DNA of 64,000 bases. It comes from Flavobacterium sp. ENC. Lineage in GTDB: Bacteria; Bacteroidota; Bacteroidia; Flavobacteriales; Flavobacteriaceae. The DNA lies in contig NZ_JAJMOY010000002.1 of NCBI RefSeq assembly GCF_020991415.1, positions 558,001 through 622,000 on the forward strand. Direction: 5' to 3'. The notes beneath the pieces are model-generated. The model saw only the letters and a program-made list of their open reading frames with translations. It did no database searches and was not told where the DNA came from. The position numbers were made by a program, and so were the translations under genes. This document shows, piece after piece, positions 9,707 to 17,463 of this stretch; position 1 is the first letter of the stretch, and each line of letters begins with the position of its first letter.

Positions 9707-10564
9707 CTATTTCTTCTGAAACACACGAACATATTCCACTTCAAATTTAGCCGGAAATATAGTATCATCTATAGTAGGTCCGGCCATGTCACCGCCAATA
9801 GCCAGGTTCAGCAAAAAGTACTGCGGATTGTTGTACGGCCATGAATTTTTTCCTTTTCCATCATTCACGTAAGTGTGAAAAGTTACGCCATCAACAGCGA
9901 TCACCAGTTTTTCGGGAGTCCACGTTAACTGGTAGTTGTGAAATACGGAACAGGCATCGTTTAGGGTAGTTTCTCCGCCGTTTCCAAAGGTACCGGCAGT
10001 AGACTGGTTGTGAATCGTGCCATAAATTTTCGTCGGATTCATACCAACCTGCTCCATAATGTCGATCTCGCCATTAAGCGGGTAGGGGTCATCATTAGAT
10101 CCCAGCATCCATATGGCCGGCCAGGTACCAACACCGCATGGAAGCTTGGCGTGTACTTCCATAAAACCATACGTCCAGTCGGCTTTACCCAAAGTAATCA
10201 GCCTTGCAGAGGTATAGGACTGTCCACCGTAATCGGCCTCCGTACTTAGTTTTTCTTTGCGGGCCGTGATGATTAATTTTCCATTTTCAACCTTGGAATT
10301 TTCAAGTCTGGCCCTCGAATAATATTGTTTTTCATTGTTGTACCAGCCTGTTTTATTGGCTTCCGTATCATAGGTCCATTTTGCAGGATTGGGCAGTCCG
10401 TCGACATCAAACTCATCCGACCAGACGAGTTTATATCCTGCAGGTGCTTCAATGGAACTATCCGGTGTTGCGCTTTTGGGATCCGCTGCACCGGAGTTAT
10501 CGTCTTTGTTGCAGGATATCAGGGCTGTTAGAAACACCAGAGCGAGTAAAGTGGTTTGGTACAT
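9707..10564 (-). CDS. GH16 family beta-glucanase (laminarinase-like) lipoprotein
   Basis: A 285-residue glycoside hydrolase of family 16, which hydrolyses beta-1,3 or beta-1,3/1,4 glucans with retention. Seen: lipoprotein signal with lipobox LISC; YKLVWSDEFDVDGLPNPAKW; and the catalytic GEIDIMEQVG with Glu166 (nucleophile), Asp168 and Glu171 (acid/base), the bulged form usual for laminarinases. Also present are GTWPAIWMLG and the final FEVEYVRVFQ strand. It is probably anchored at the outer membrane or periplasm. No SusC/SusD pair is nearby, so this is not a classical polysaccharide utilisation locus. Confidence 0.92.
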   Translation of the reverse strand: MYQTTLLALVFLTALISCNKDDNSGAADPKSATPDSSIEAPAGYKLVWSDEFDVDGLPNPAKWTYDTEANKTGWYNNEKQYYSRARLENSKVENGKLIITARKEKLSTEADYGGQSYTSARLITLGKADWTYGFMEVHAKLPCGVGTWPAIWMLGSNDDPYPLNGEIDIMEQVGMNPTKIYGTIHNQSTAGTFGNGGETTLNDACSVFHNYQLTWTPEKLVIAVDGVTFHTYVNDGKGKNSWPYNNPQYFLLNLAIGGDMAGPTIDDTIFPAKFEVEYVRVFQKK

Positions 10565-10655
10565 TTTTAAAATTTTAGATTAGGAGGAATAAAGATGTAA
10601 CGGGATAGCACCGGTATTATTTCATTACGTTATTGTTATGGGCTTTCAGGCATAA

Positions 10656-10689
10656 TAAAAAAAGCCTTTTTCGCGATGAAAAGGCTTTT
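10656..10689 (-). terminator. Terminator for the OmpA-like lipoprotein gene
   Basis: AAAAGCCTTTT pairs with AAAAGGCTTTT (10679-10689). Read on the minus strand it ends in a T run, 28 bases beyond the stop codon at 10717. Confidence 0.75.
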
Positions 10690-10716
10690 GTTATTTTTCA
10701 GGTTTATTTTTTCAGA

Positions 10717-11727
10717 TTAGATTTTAACCAGTTCTACTCTGCGGTTTTCGGCTTTATTTTCTTCCGTATTATTTTCTTTCAAAGGCTTTTCAGAACCAAA
10801 TCCGGCGGCTTTTAAACGTTTGATATCAATTCCTTTCGCTGCCAAAGCATACATGACGGTATTGGCCCTGTCAATGGAGAGTTTTTGGTTTTTAACAGCG
10901 GTGCCGGTGTTGTCCGTATGGCCTTCTATTGATAATTTAAGATTTGGATTAGCAGTAAGCAAGGCAAAAATTTCGTCTGTGATTTTTTCTCCATCCGGCT
11001 GTAAAGTAGCCTTGTCCGTAGCAAAATTGATATGCAGAATAGCTTTACCTGTTTTGTCAATGTCACTTTTCATTTGTTCGGCCGAATATTTTTTGATCGT
11101 TTGTTCAAAATCTTTGAGTTCCATGATAAAAACATTTCCTTGTGCCGAGTTGGACTGAACGTTGACCATATATTTTTTACCGCCGTTTTTGAAAGCGTAA
11201 ACAGCAAACGGAGCATCACTTTCTCTTAGAAGGCCACTGGTACCCTTTTTTCCGGTCCACATATTTTTTTCCAGTTTTGCTCTTTGATTTTCATCCTCCG
11301 GAAAATCACCCTGGTATATTTTTTTCGCACCTATTTTGTCAAGGTAGTCGTAAACACTTTTATCAAAAAGTTTTTGATTGAAATCTTTACCTTCCGCACC
11401 TTCAAAAGCTAAAATTCCCAATTTACCCTCGGTAGTATAGATGTTATTTCCAATAAAGTTTTGCATTGTTTCATACTCAAAAAACTCAGAAAGCCCCTCT
11501 TTCGCATGGGCTATCCTTAATCCGGCAGGAGCAGTAATAAAAGGGAAATTGCCAATATTTTGTAAGTCGGGCACCTCATCCCAGTTTATTTCCGTTGACG
11601 ATGCTTCGTTACCTGTGGCTGGTATTGAAGGGGCTTGCGTTTTTTGTTCCGTGTTTTCAATTTTTTCTTCTTTTTTACAGGAGAATAAAGTGATTGCTAA
11701 TAGGGCGACAAGGACTGTTTTTTTCAT
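10717..11727 (-). CDS. OmpA-family lipoprotein
   Basis: A 336-residue lipoprotein with signal MKKTVLVALLAITLFSC. The middle part (about 45-220) is not recognised. The C-terminal OmpA/Pal peptidoglycan-binding domain (about 230-336) has ILHINFATDKATLQPDG, SIEGHTDNTG, NQKLSIDRANTVMYAL and a final ENRRVELV. It probably ties the outer membrane to peptidoglycan. The frame opens 14 codons earlier, but the signal peptide begins at the ATG ending at 11727, so I use that start. The gene faces away from the SAM riboswitch unit. Confidence 0.9.
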   Translation of the reverse strand: MKKTVLVALLAITLFSCKKEEKIENTEQKTQAPSIPATGNEASSTEINWDEVPDLQNIGNFPFITAPAGLRIAHAKEGLSEFFEYETMQNFIGNNIYTTEGKLGILAFEGAEGKDFNQKLFDKSVYDYLDKIGAKKIYQGDFPEDENQRAKLEKNMWTGKKGTSGLLRESDAPFAVYAFKNGGKKYMVNVQSNSAQGNVFIMELKDFEQTIKKYSAEQMKSDIDKTGKAILHINFATDKATLQPDGEKITDEIFALLTANPNLKLSIEGHTDNTGTAVKNQKLSIDRANTVMYALAAKGIDIKRLKAAGFGSEKPLKENNTEENKAENRRVELVKI

Positions 11728-12059
11728 CTTTAAGTTATAGTTTAGATTTTCAGAATAAAGTAGTACCAATTTCTCATTTTATGTCAAAAGAGATTCAGTT
11801 ATACTGTTCCATGCTGATTTTAAATAAGTTCATTTTTAGTATAGCTAATATAAAACTATTTATCAGAAGCTTTATTGTTTTTTACAGGTAAGTCTTCATT
11901 CCGTTGCACTTTTTTTTATGAAATTATTACCGGAGTTGATCTGTTTTTAAATTATTGTCGTTTAAGTGATTATCAACTTTTGATGATCTTCGGGGCTTTG
12001 GTTTTACAAAAAAAATAAAAATATTTTATATTAACTCTACTAAGTTTATAGAATTTGTA

Positions 12060-12067
12060 TATATTTG
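12060..12067 (+). promoter_or_regulatory. -7 box for the SAM-riboswitch transcript
   Basis: TATATTTG matches TAnnTTTG and ends 24 bases before the riboswitch, as expected for a start of transcription just ahead of the aptamer. The stretch 11728-12059 upstream is very AT-rich and shows nothing else I can name. Confidence 0.6.
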
Positions 12068-12091
12068 CAACAGCAGAAAAAAATTCTGCAT

Positions 12092-12191
12092 GACTTATCC
12101 AGAAAGACGGAGGGAATAGGCCCGATGATGTCTTAGCAACCTGTTGCCAAATAAGGTGCTAAATCCTTCCGCTGTGGCGGACAGATAAGAA
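12092..12191 (+). ncRNA. SAM-I (S-box) riboswitch
   Basis: The aptamer is recognised by its conserved blocks: P1 strands CTTATC (12094-12099) and GATAAG (12184-12189), then AGACGGAGGG, GGCCCGATGA, TTAGCAACC and AAGGTGCTAAATCC in the right order and spacing. It binds S-adenosylmethionine and normally shuts down expression when SAM is plentiful. A small hairpin AGATTG/CAATCT follows directly. No clear intrinsic terminator is visible, so control may be at translation or use a non-canonical platform. The downstream genes are a 32-codon leader, a TlpA-like protein and an aminotransferase, rather than standard methionine synthesis genes. Confidence 0.93.
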
Positions 12192-12244
12192 AGATTGCTT
12201 CAATCTGAATAAGGTCATCATTGTAAAATTATTTATTATTTAAA

Positions 12245-12343
12245 ATGAAAACCAACTCCTGTTTTTTAAACACCGGTCATGAGCTTTTGAATTCACTTTT
12301 CGAAGAAAATAGTCTTTCCGGTTTCCGAATGCGAAAGCATTAA
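12245..12343 (+). CDS. 32-residue leader ORF downstream of the SAM riboswitch
   Basis: An ATG-to-TAA ORF of 32 codons starts 53 bases after the aptamer. It reads MKTNSCFLNTGHELLNS, then LFEENSLSGFRMRKH. It has one Cys, no signal peptide or membrane helix, and ends with basic residues. It lies in the 5' leader of the TlpA gene, whose start is 133 bases further on. It could be a regulatory leader peptide or a small protein controlled by SAM. Coding status rests only on position and an intact frame. Confidence 0.45.
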   Translation: MKTNSCFLNTGHELLNSLFEENSLSGFRMRKH

Positions 12344-12476
12344 TTAATTCCTTTCTTAATTTTTAACACCATTTGCTAAGGGCCTTTTTACATGCGGCCT
12401 GCGGGAATTTTTTTTTCCGTAGTAAACTAAAATGAAAAAAATCGTATTCAGCGTTTCACTTAACCATCAAAATAAA

Positions 12477-13460
12477 ATGAAAAAAATACTGGCAGGTTTT
12501 GCCTTATTGCTTGGAGTAGCACAAACTCAGGCACAGGAAAGTAATTTAAAATTAAAAGGAACTGTTGCCGATACAGTGGTGTCCTATGTTTATTTGCAAA
12601 AGTTTCACAATAAAATGTTTACCACAATAGATTCTGCAAAGGTCAAAGACGGAAATTTTAGTTTTAAAACAAAAGTCAAAATACCGGAATTATATGGTTT
12701 AAGTGTCAATACAGAAGAATCGCCCTTATATATTTTCCTTGAAAAATCCCCAATTAACGTCAAATTAAGTACAAAGAAATATTATAGTGCGTCTGTAGTA
12801 GAAGGTTCTGAAAGCCAGAATTTATTTGATGCGTATCGAAAAGCAAAAGATCCCGAAATCAGTAAATTCATTACAGAAAACCCTAAATCTATCGTTTCGG
12901 CTTATGTTTTATACCGAAACTGGTCGTACAGGTTAACGCCGGAACAAATCACCGGAAACATTGCTTTACTGGATAAAAGCCTGCAGAACACCACTTATGT
13001 GAAAGAGCTCAAAGAACTGGTTACGGTTTTAGACGGACTGGCGGTTGGAAAAAAAGCGCCCGATTTTACAGCTAATGATCCGCAGGGCAAAGCCGTTCGT
13101 CTTTCTGAAAACCTGAAAGGCTATACTTTAGTAGATTTCTGGGCTTCCTGGTGCGGACCCTGCCGAAGAGAAAATCCAAATGTAGTGGCAGCTTACCGGG
13201 AATTTCACGACAAAGGCTTTAATATCGTAGGCGTTTCTTTAGATAAAAAGAAAGAAAACTGGATTAAAGGAATTCAGGAGGATAATTTAAGCTGGCTGCA
13301 CGTTTCCGATTTATTGTTCTGGAACAGTGCGGTGGCCAAATTATATGGTGTAAGAGCCATTCCCGGGAATTATTTAGTCGACTCAAAAGGAATTATCGTA
13401 GCAAAAAACCTTCACGGGGAAGAATTACAGACTACGCTTAAATCGCTTTTGAACAAATAA
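12477..13460 (+). CDS. TlpA-like thiol:disulfide reductase with DUF4369-type N-terminus
   Basis: A 327-residue exported thioredoxin-fold protein. Signal peptide MKKILAGFALLLGVAQTQAQ; an N-terminal beta domain (about 22-115) of the DUF4369 type common in Bacteroidota; then a TlpA/AhpC-TSA domain (about 185-327) with VGKKAPDFTANDPQGK and active site WCGPC (Cys226, Cys229) plus the cis-Pro region RAIPGNYLV. The frame opens 15 codons earlier at 12432, but the signal peptide begins at 12477. It lies in the SAM-I riboswitch transcript and 16 bases before the aminotransferase. A periplasmic redox role linked to sulfur metabolism is an inference. Confidence 0.88.
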   Translation: MKKILAGFALLLGVAQTQAQESNLKLKGTVADTVVSYVYLQKFHNKMFTTIDSAKVKDGNFSFKTKVKIPELYGLSVNTEESPLYIFLEKSPINVKLSTKKYYSASVVEGSESQNLFDAYRKAKDPEISKFITENPKSIVSAYVLYRNWSYRLTPEQITGNIALLDKSLQNTTYVKELKELVTVLDGLAVGKKAPDFTANDPQGKAVRLSENLKGYTLVDFWASWCGPCRRENPNVVAAYREFHDKGFNIVGVSLDKKKENWIKGIQEDNLSWLHVSDLLFWNSAVAKLYGVRAIPGNYLVDSKGIIVAKNLHGEELQTTLKSLLNK

Positions 13461-13476
13461 AATTTGATTAATTTAA

Positions 13477-14964
13477 ATGATAAAGGAAATGAATGTTATT
13501 GAGCCAACAGAAAAACCAATTGAATTAGAGTGTTATTTCTCTAAGTTTAGAGCAAATACAATAGGAGTAGACCATCGTTTTAAATCCGTTTATGGAAAAC
13601 AAAACCTGCTGTATGCAGATTGGGTGGCCAGCGGAAGATTATACGCTCCGATTGAGGATATTATGCTAACTAAAATTGGTCCGATGATTGCCAATACGCA
13701 TTCGTTTTCCAGCCAGACCGGAAAAGCTTCAACGTATGCCTATCAGTACGCGAGGGAAATTATTAAAAAGTCGGTTAATGCCAATGAAACTGATGTTCTG
13801 GTGACCACGGGAACCGGAATGACGGCAGCCTTATCAAAACTGCAAAGAATAATGGGGTTGCTGCGCACCAACGATGAGGAAGACAAACCTGTTGTTTTCA
13901 TCACACATATGGAGCACCATTCCAATCAGGTTCCCTGGTATGAAACCAATGCTGAAGTTGTCATTTTACCTGCGGGTGAAAATAATCTGGTTGATCCTGA
14001 AATTCTTTCCGCAGCAATTAAAAAATACGCGGGAAGAAGTTTAAAAATAGGTTCGTTTACGGCTTGTTCGAATGTGACGGGAATTATTACGCCGTATCAC
14101 GAACTAGCCAGGATTATGCACCAGCATGGCGGACTTTGTTTTGTTGATTTTGCTGCTTCGGCACCCTATGTTAAAATCGATATGCATCCCAAAGATCCTG
14201 AACAGCAACTGGATGCTATTTTCTTTTCTCCGCATAAATTTTTAGGCGGCCCCGGAACCTGTGGTGTTTTAGTTTTTAATGAGAACTTATACAAATCCGA
14301 TTTTCCCGATAATCCGGGAGGAGGAAATGTCAAGTGGACAAACCCTTTAGGAAAATATTGTTACAGCGATGTCATAGAAGTACGGGAAGACGGCGGAACT
14401 CCGGGTTTTCTTCAGGTGATCCGGGCTGCTCTGGCATTAGAATTAAAAGATAAAATGGGAGTGGAAAACATTAAAAACAGGGAAAAAGAACTGCTGGATC
14501 TTTGTTTTTCCAGACTTCAGAAAATAAAAGGGCTGTCTGTTTTGGGGGATCTGAAAACGGAACGAATTGGATGTGTTTCTTTTGTAATCGAAGATATTCA
14601 CTATAACTTAATCGTACGGCTTTTAAATGACCGGTTCGGAATCCAGGTTCGCGGCGGCTGGTCCTGTGCCAGTACATATGCGCATTATCTTTTTAATATC
14701 AACGAGAAAAAATCGGCAGAAATTACCAACGAGCTGTTGCAGCGAAACCAAACCAATAAGCCGGGCTGGGTGCGTTTGTCACTGCATCCGATTATGACCA
14801 ATGAGGAGTTATCATTTGTCTGCAATGCAATCGAACAGGTGGCTTTGAACTATAAAGAGTGGCAGAAAGCGTATCAGTACAATCCGGCCACCAATGAATT
14901 CGAAAATACTGAAATCAAAGAAACTATAGCCGATGAAGTAAAGACATGGTTTACGTTAGAATAA
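13477..14964 (+). CDS. Class V aminotransferase (cysteine desulfurase-like, PLP)
   Basis: A 495-residue fold-type I PLP enzyme. Seen: NTHSFSSQTG, the cofactor region VTTGTGMTAALSKLQ, HMEHHSNQVPW, CFVDFAASAPYVKIDM with the PLP-binding Asp, and the Schiff-base Lys254 in SPHKFLGGPGTCG. It is about 90 residues longer than SufS/CsdA and has a C-terminal extension after RGGWSCAS, the Cys near residue 400 perhaps corresponding to a desulfurase site. Substrate unknown; cysteine desulfuration or selenocysteine lyase-like chemistry is possible. An alternative start is the ATG at 13492. It is cotranscribed with the TlpA gene under the SAM riboswitch, which suggests a sulfur-salvage job. Confidence 0.85.
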   Translation: MIKEMNVIEPTEKPIELECYFSKFRANTIGVDHRFKSVYGKQNLLYADWVASGRLYAPIEDIMLTKIGPMIANTHSFSSQTGKASTYAYQYAREIIKKSVNANETDVLVTTGTGMTAALSKLQRIMGLLRTNDEEDKPVVFITHMEHHSNQVPWYETNAEVVILPAGENNLVDPEILSAAIKKYAGRSLKIGSFTACSNVTGIITPYHELARIMHQHGGLCFVDFAASAPYVKIDMHPKDPEQQLDAIFFSPHKFLGGPGTCGVLVFNENLYKSDFPDNPGGGNVKWTNPLGKYCYSDVIEVREDGGTPGFLQVIRAALALELKDKMGVENIKNREKELLDLCFSRLQKIKGLSVLGDLKTERIGCVSFVIEDIHYNLIVRLLNDRFGIQVRGGWSCASTYAHYLFNINEKKSAEITNELLQRNQTNKPGWVRLSLHPIMTNEELSFVCNAIEQVALNYKEWQKAYQYNPATNEFENTEIKETIADEVKTWFTLE

Positions 14965-14984
14965 AACATAAACGCCCTAAAAAC

Positions 14985-15022
14985 AGTAAACCTGACAGTT
15001 TTTTAAAAGTGTCAGGTTTACT
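14985..15022. terminator. Bidirectional hairpin between convergent genes
   Basis: A perfect 12-base inverted repeat: AGTAAACCTGAC (14985-14996) and GTCAGGTTTACT (15011-15022), loop rich in T and A. It lies between the aminotransferase and the acidic-protein gene and can serve both. Confidence 0.75.
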
Positions 15023-15040
15023 TATATTGTTATCTCAATT

Positions 15041-15322
15041 TTAGCTCATCATTATAAAAGTTCCGGGCTCTTCGTCACTTTCTTCTTTCCTGTCATCTTC
15101 CGAATCCTCTTCTTCCCAGTCATTTTCATCATACTCCGATTCGAAATCATCCTCAAGATCCTCTTCCAGTTCTCCAAGCTCTAAGTTGTAATGGTTACTG
15201 GCTGTTAATGAAGATGCACCGCCCTCCAGGTAATCATCATAATGCAGGAGCAGCTGCTCTTCATAAGAGGTAAGATCGCCTGCGGATTCATCAAATGTGT
15301 ATAAGTAATTTTGGGATTTCAT
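15041..15322 (-). CDS. Small highly acidic protein
   Basis: A 93-residue protein of unknown function. The N-terminal half (MKSQNYLYTFDESAGDL to LELGELEED) is mixed; residues about 50-85 are almost all Glu/Asp with scattered Ser and Trp; the end is GTFIMMS. No signal peptide, Cys or membrane segment. The same neighbourhood holds two more small acidic proteins (16102-16482 and 16511-16735), which suggests a functional group. It could be a charge-rich chaperone, DNA mimic or cation binder, none of which can be shown here. Confidence 0.65.
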   Translation of the reverse strand: MKSQNYLYTFDESAGDLTSYEEQLLLHYDDYLEGGASSLTASNHYNLELGELEEDLEDDFESEYDENDWEEEDSEDDRKEESDEEPGTFIMMS

Positions 15323-15470
15323 ATATATCAGTATTAAATTAATAGCTTTTTCGGTTGCCTGACCTTTCCATTAGGCACTTTTAAAGGTACAGTTTATACA
15401 TTGGGTGATTTTATATAATTTTTGCAAATCATTGTTTAATTTTCATCAGAATAGCATGTAAGTATATTGT

Positions 15471-15983
15471 TTACGATTTAATGTCATCTAACGAACTAAC
15501 TCCGTTTCCATTTGATTTCTTTACTACTGTAATTTGTCCGTTCAGTTCCATAACAACGGCTTTAACGTCCTCAATCTGGTCGATTCCCGAGTTTCTTATT
15601 GTTGAAAATACTTCCCCTTTGGTTATGGCTTCCTTTGCCATGGTCTTTTCTATAAACTTTCCGTCATAGAAAATAAGGCTTGGCATCGCATTGATAAGCT
15701 TTTCCATTTTACGGGATGAACGGGCCGTTTTCGCAAAAATGTATTGCAATATAATAATCAGGAACAGTACAATGGCGCCTTCTATAAGAGGTACAATGGC
15801 CAGCATCATATACGACAGCGTCGATCCCAAAGCGACGGTTACCACAAAGTCAAAAGCGTTAAGTTTGGCCAGCGTACGTTTGCCGGAAATCCTGACGAAA
15901 AAAAATAACGTAATAAAGGCAATGACGGTCGCAAGGACAACATGCCCGATGCTTTTCCAGTCTTTAAAAAATAGTTCTTCCAT
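15471..15983 (-). CDS. YetF/DUF421 family membrane protein
   Basis: A 170-residue protein of the DUF421 (YetF-like) family. Seen: three transmembrane helices in the first 85 residues, the family signature RISGKRTLAKLNAFDFVVTVALGS (positions about 31-54), then a cytoplasmic domain with PSLIFYDGKF, ITKGEVFSTIRNSGI and VKAVVMELNGQITV. The family is common and its molecular role is unsettled; links to stress or spore envelope have been proposed in Bacillus. The C-terminal second domain of longer members is absent. It lies between the acidic-protein genes on the same strand. Confidence 0.9.
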   Translation of the reverse strand: MEELFFKDWKSIGHVVLATVIAFITLFFFVRISGKRTLAKLNAFDFVVTVALGSTLSYMMLAIVPLIEGAIVLFLIIILQYIFAKTARSSRKMEKLINAMPSLIFYDGKFIEKTMAKEAITKGEVFSTIRNSGIDQIEDVKAVVMELNGQITVVKKSNGNGVSSLDDIKS

Positions 15984-16101
15984 ATTCTTCTCATTAAATT
16001 GCGCAGCAGAAAGATTACCGAAGTCCTAAAAATGAAAACCCCGGTAATTGTCACTACTGAGGTTTTCGTTATAGTATTCAATTATACTGCCTTGAAACTG
16101 C

Positions 16102-16482
16102 TTAGTCTATTTTGAGACTGTCATCCGTAAAAGTTTCCGGTTCACGGTCGTTTTCATCATAATCTTCTACAAGATCGTCGTCCAAATCATCCTCGTCAAG
16201 ATCATCCTCTTCCAAATCATCTTCTTCGAAATCATCTTCTTCCAGATCGCTATCATCGAAGTCCTCTTCCGTATCTTCCTGATCGTCTCTTTCGAGTGCA
16301 TTGGAAAATTCATTGTCGAGATAGTCGCCACTGGCTGTATCTTCAGTACCATCTAAAAATTGTTCTTGTGGTGTCTCTTCATCGCCAAGCTGCTCTTGTT
16401 GATATTGATCTACATAGCTTTGGTTGTTCTCGTTGAAATTAGGTTCGTTCGAATCATAATTTCTGTTGTTATCTGTGATCAT
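16102..16482 (-). CDS. Acidic, low-complexity Asp/Glu-rich protein
   Basis: A 126-residue protein. The N-terminal third is Asn/Gln-rich (DNNRNYDSNEPNFNENNQSY); residues about 68-112 are an Asp/Glu run built from LEEDD/FEEDD-type five-residue repeats. The frame continues 67 codons upstream, but that part overlaps the next gene in another frame and lacks its composition, so I start at the ATG ending at 16482. No signal peptide or membrane segment. Function unknown; the 5-residue periodicity suggests local repeat growth. Confidence 0.65.
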   Translation of the reverse strand: MITDNNRNYDSNEPNFNENNQSYVDQYQQEQLGDEETPQEQFLDGTEDTASGDYLDNEFSNALERDDQEDTEEDFDDSDLEEDDFEEDDLEEDDLDEDDLDDDLVEDYDENDREPETFTDDSLKID

Positions 16483-16510
16483 AGTATTTCTATTTAAGTA
16501 GTTAAAAATT

Positions 16511-16735
16511 CTAACTGTTAGTTGCTGCGCTTCCGGTACTTCCGGCGCCGCCTGAATTATTGTTTCCTTCTTCTTCATAACGATTCGGATCTGTGCCGTC
16601 TTCATCACGTTCGTCTTCCCAGTCACCCGTGTTCGGCTGTTCATCAGGGGTATTGTTGACTGCCTGACTTGCCATTTGTGCATGATAAGGGCATTTTTGA
16701 AGTTCTTCGCTAGTGTAATTATTTACATTTTCCAT
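16511..16735 (-). CDS. Small acidic protein with Gly/Ser-rich tail
   Basis: A 74-residue protein of unknown function, starting MENVNNYTSEELQKCPYHAQMA, then an acidic middle (DWEDERDEDGTDPNRYEEEG) and a tail rich in Gly, Ser, Ala and Asn. One Cys and a nearby His (CPYH) could bind metal, though a lone pair is weak evidence. It lies 28 bases ahead of the Asp/Glu-rich gene on the same strand and is probably cotranscribed. The intact frame, the composition and the company of similar proteins support coding. Confidence 0.6.
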   Translation of the reverse strand: MENVNNYTSEELQKCPYHAQMASQAVNNTPDEQPNTGDWEDERDEDGTDPNRYEEEGNNNSGGAGSTGSAATNS

Positions 16736-16937
16736 GACTGTATATTTTTTAGTTTTTTTAATATCCTAAAATTAGAGCATGGATACAGATTTCGACTTAC
16801 AGGAAAAGTAGGATTTGTTATCAAATTAACATGCACTGCCTCATAGCTTTAAGATAGAATGGTTCATTATATTCGGTTATTTCCAAATATTTGGATTCAT
16901 TATAAAAGCAATAATCCAGGTTAGTGACAGAAAGATT

Positions 16938-17312
16938 TTGGTTTTTAGGGGAATTGTGGATGAAAATAATTTTCTGGCTGACATAAATAGTTACAATCAG
17001 GAAATTCCATCAACGGAGGATGTTCAGGCAGTCACCGATTGTAAATATCTGGTATTGTCTAAAAGTGCCATGAAAGAATTGTCGGCGACTATAATTGAGT
17101 GGGACAAAATTATCGCCAAGATTATGTCGAAAGGATTAGCAGATAAAGTCAACAGATCAGTCCAATGATGACAGAAGGTACCAGGGAACGGTACCAGAAA
17201 TTTTTAGCTGCTTATCAGGCTCAGGCCAACAGAATTCCGCTTTCCTAGATCGCTTCCTACTTAGGAATTACGCAATCTTCGTTAAGCAGAATACGAAAGA
17301 GTATGCTCTGAA
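16938..17312 (+). pseudogene. Broken Crp/Fnr-family transcription regulator
   Basis: Two frames together rebuild the latter two thirds of a flavobacterial Crp/Fnr regulator. Frame one (16938-17168) gives DENNFLADINSYNQEIPST, DCKYLVLSKSAMKEL and IIEWDKIIAKIMSKGL, the cyclic-nucleotide-binding domain end and dimer helix. After a frameshift near 17165 the next frame gives RERYQKFLAAYQAQANRIPLS, a TAG stop, then IASYLGITQSSLSRIRKSM, the HTH DNA-binding helix. The N-terminal half is missing or decayed. Three lesions (truncation, frameshift, internal stop) make it inactive unless the sequence is wrong. Confidence 0.85.
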
Positions 17313-17367
17313 GCAAATAAGAGCAGTAAAGGCTAAACAACTAATAAATGACTATTTTTTAGATACA

Positions 17368-17412
17368 AGTAATGATTCATTGTTTTAAAAAGAATGAATC
17401 ATTACTGTTTTT
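17368..17412. terminator. Strong hairpin, 14-base perfect stem
   Basis: AGTAATGATTCATT (17368-17381) pairs with AATGAATCATTACT (17393-17406) and is followed by GTTTTT. It is the likely old terminator of the Crp/Fnr gene and may also stop the RCC1 gene reading from the other side. Confidence 0.75.
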
Positions 17413-17463
17413 GCGATACTTCGGCGAAAGCGGTAATTTTATTTTTACAGATCTGTAATAAAA

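Noticed and set aside
9707..11769. GH16 and OmpA lipoprotein as part of a polysaccharide utilisation locus
   Set aside because: No SusC/SusD pair, transporter or sugar-sensing regulator is nearby, so the label is not justified.
12360..12430. GGCC...GGCC and a T run before the TlpA gene as a riboswitch terminator
   Set aside because: The stem is only four or five pairs with a bulge, and the T run is not directly after it. Not a convincing intrinsic terminator.
16102..16683. 193-codon reading of the acidic protein
   Set aside because: The first 67 codons overlap the 74-residue gene in another frame and lack the acidic composition; the later ATG ending at 16482 is a better start.
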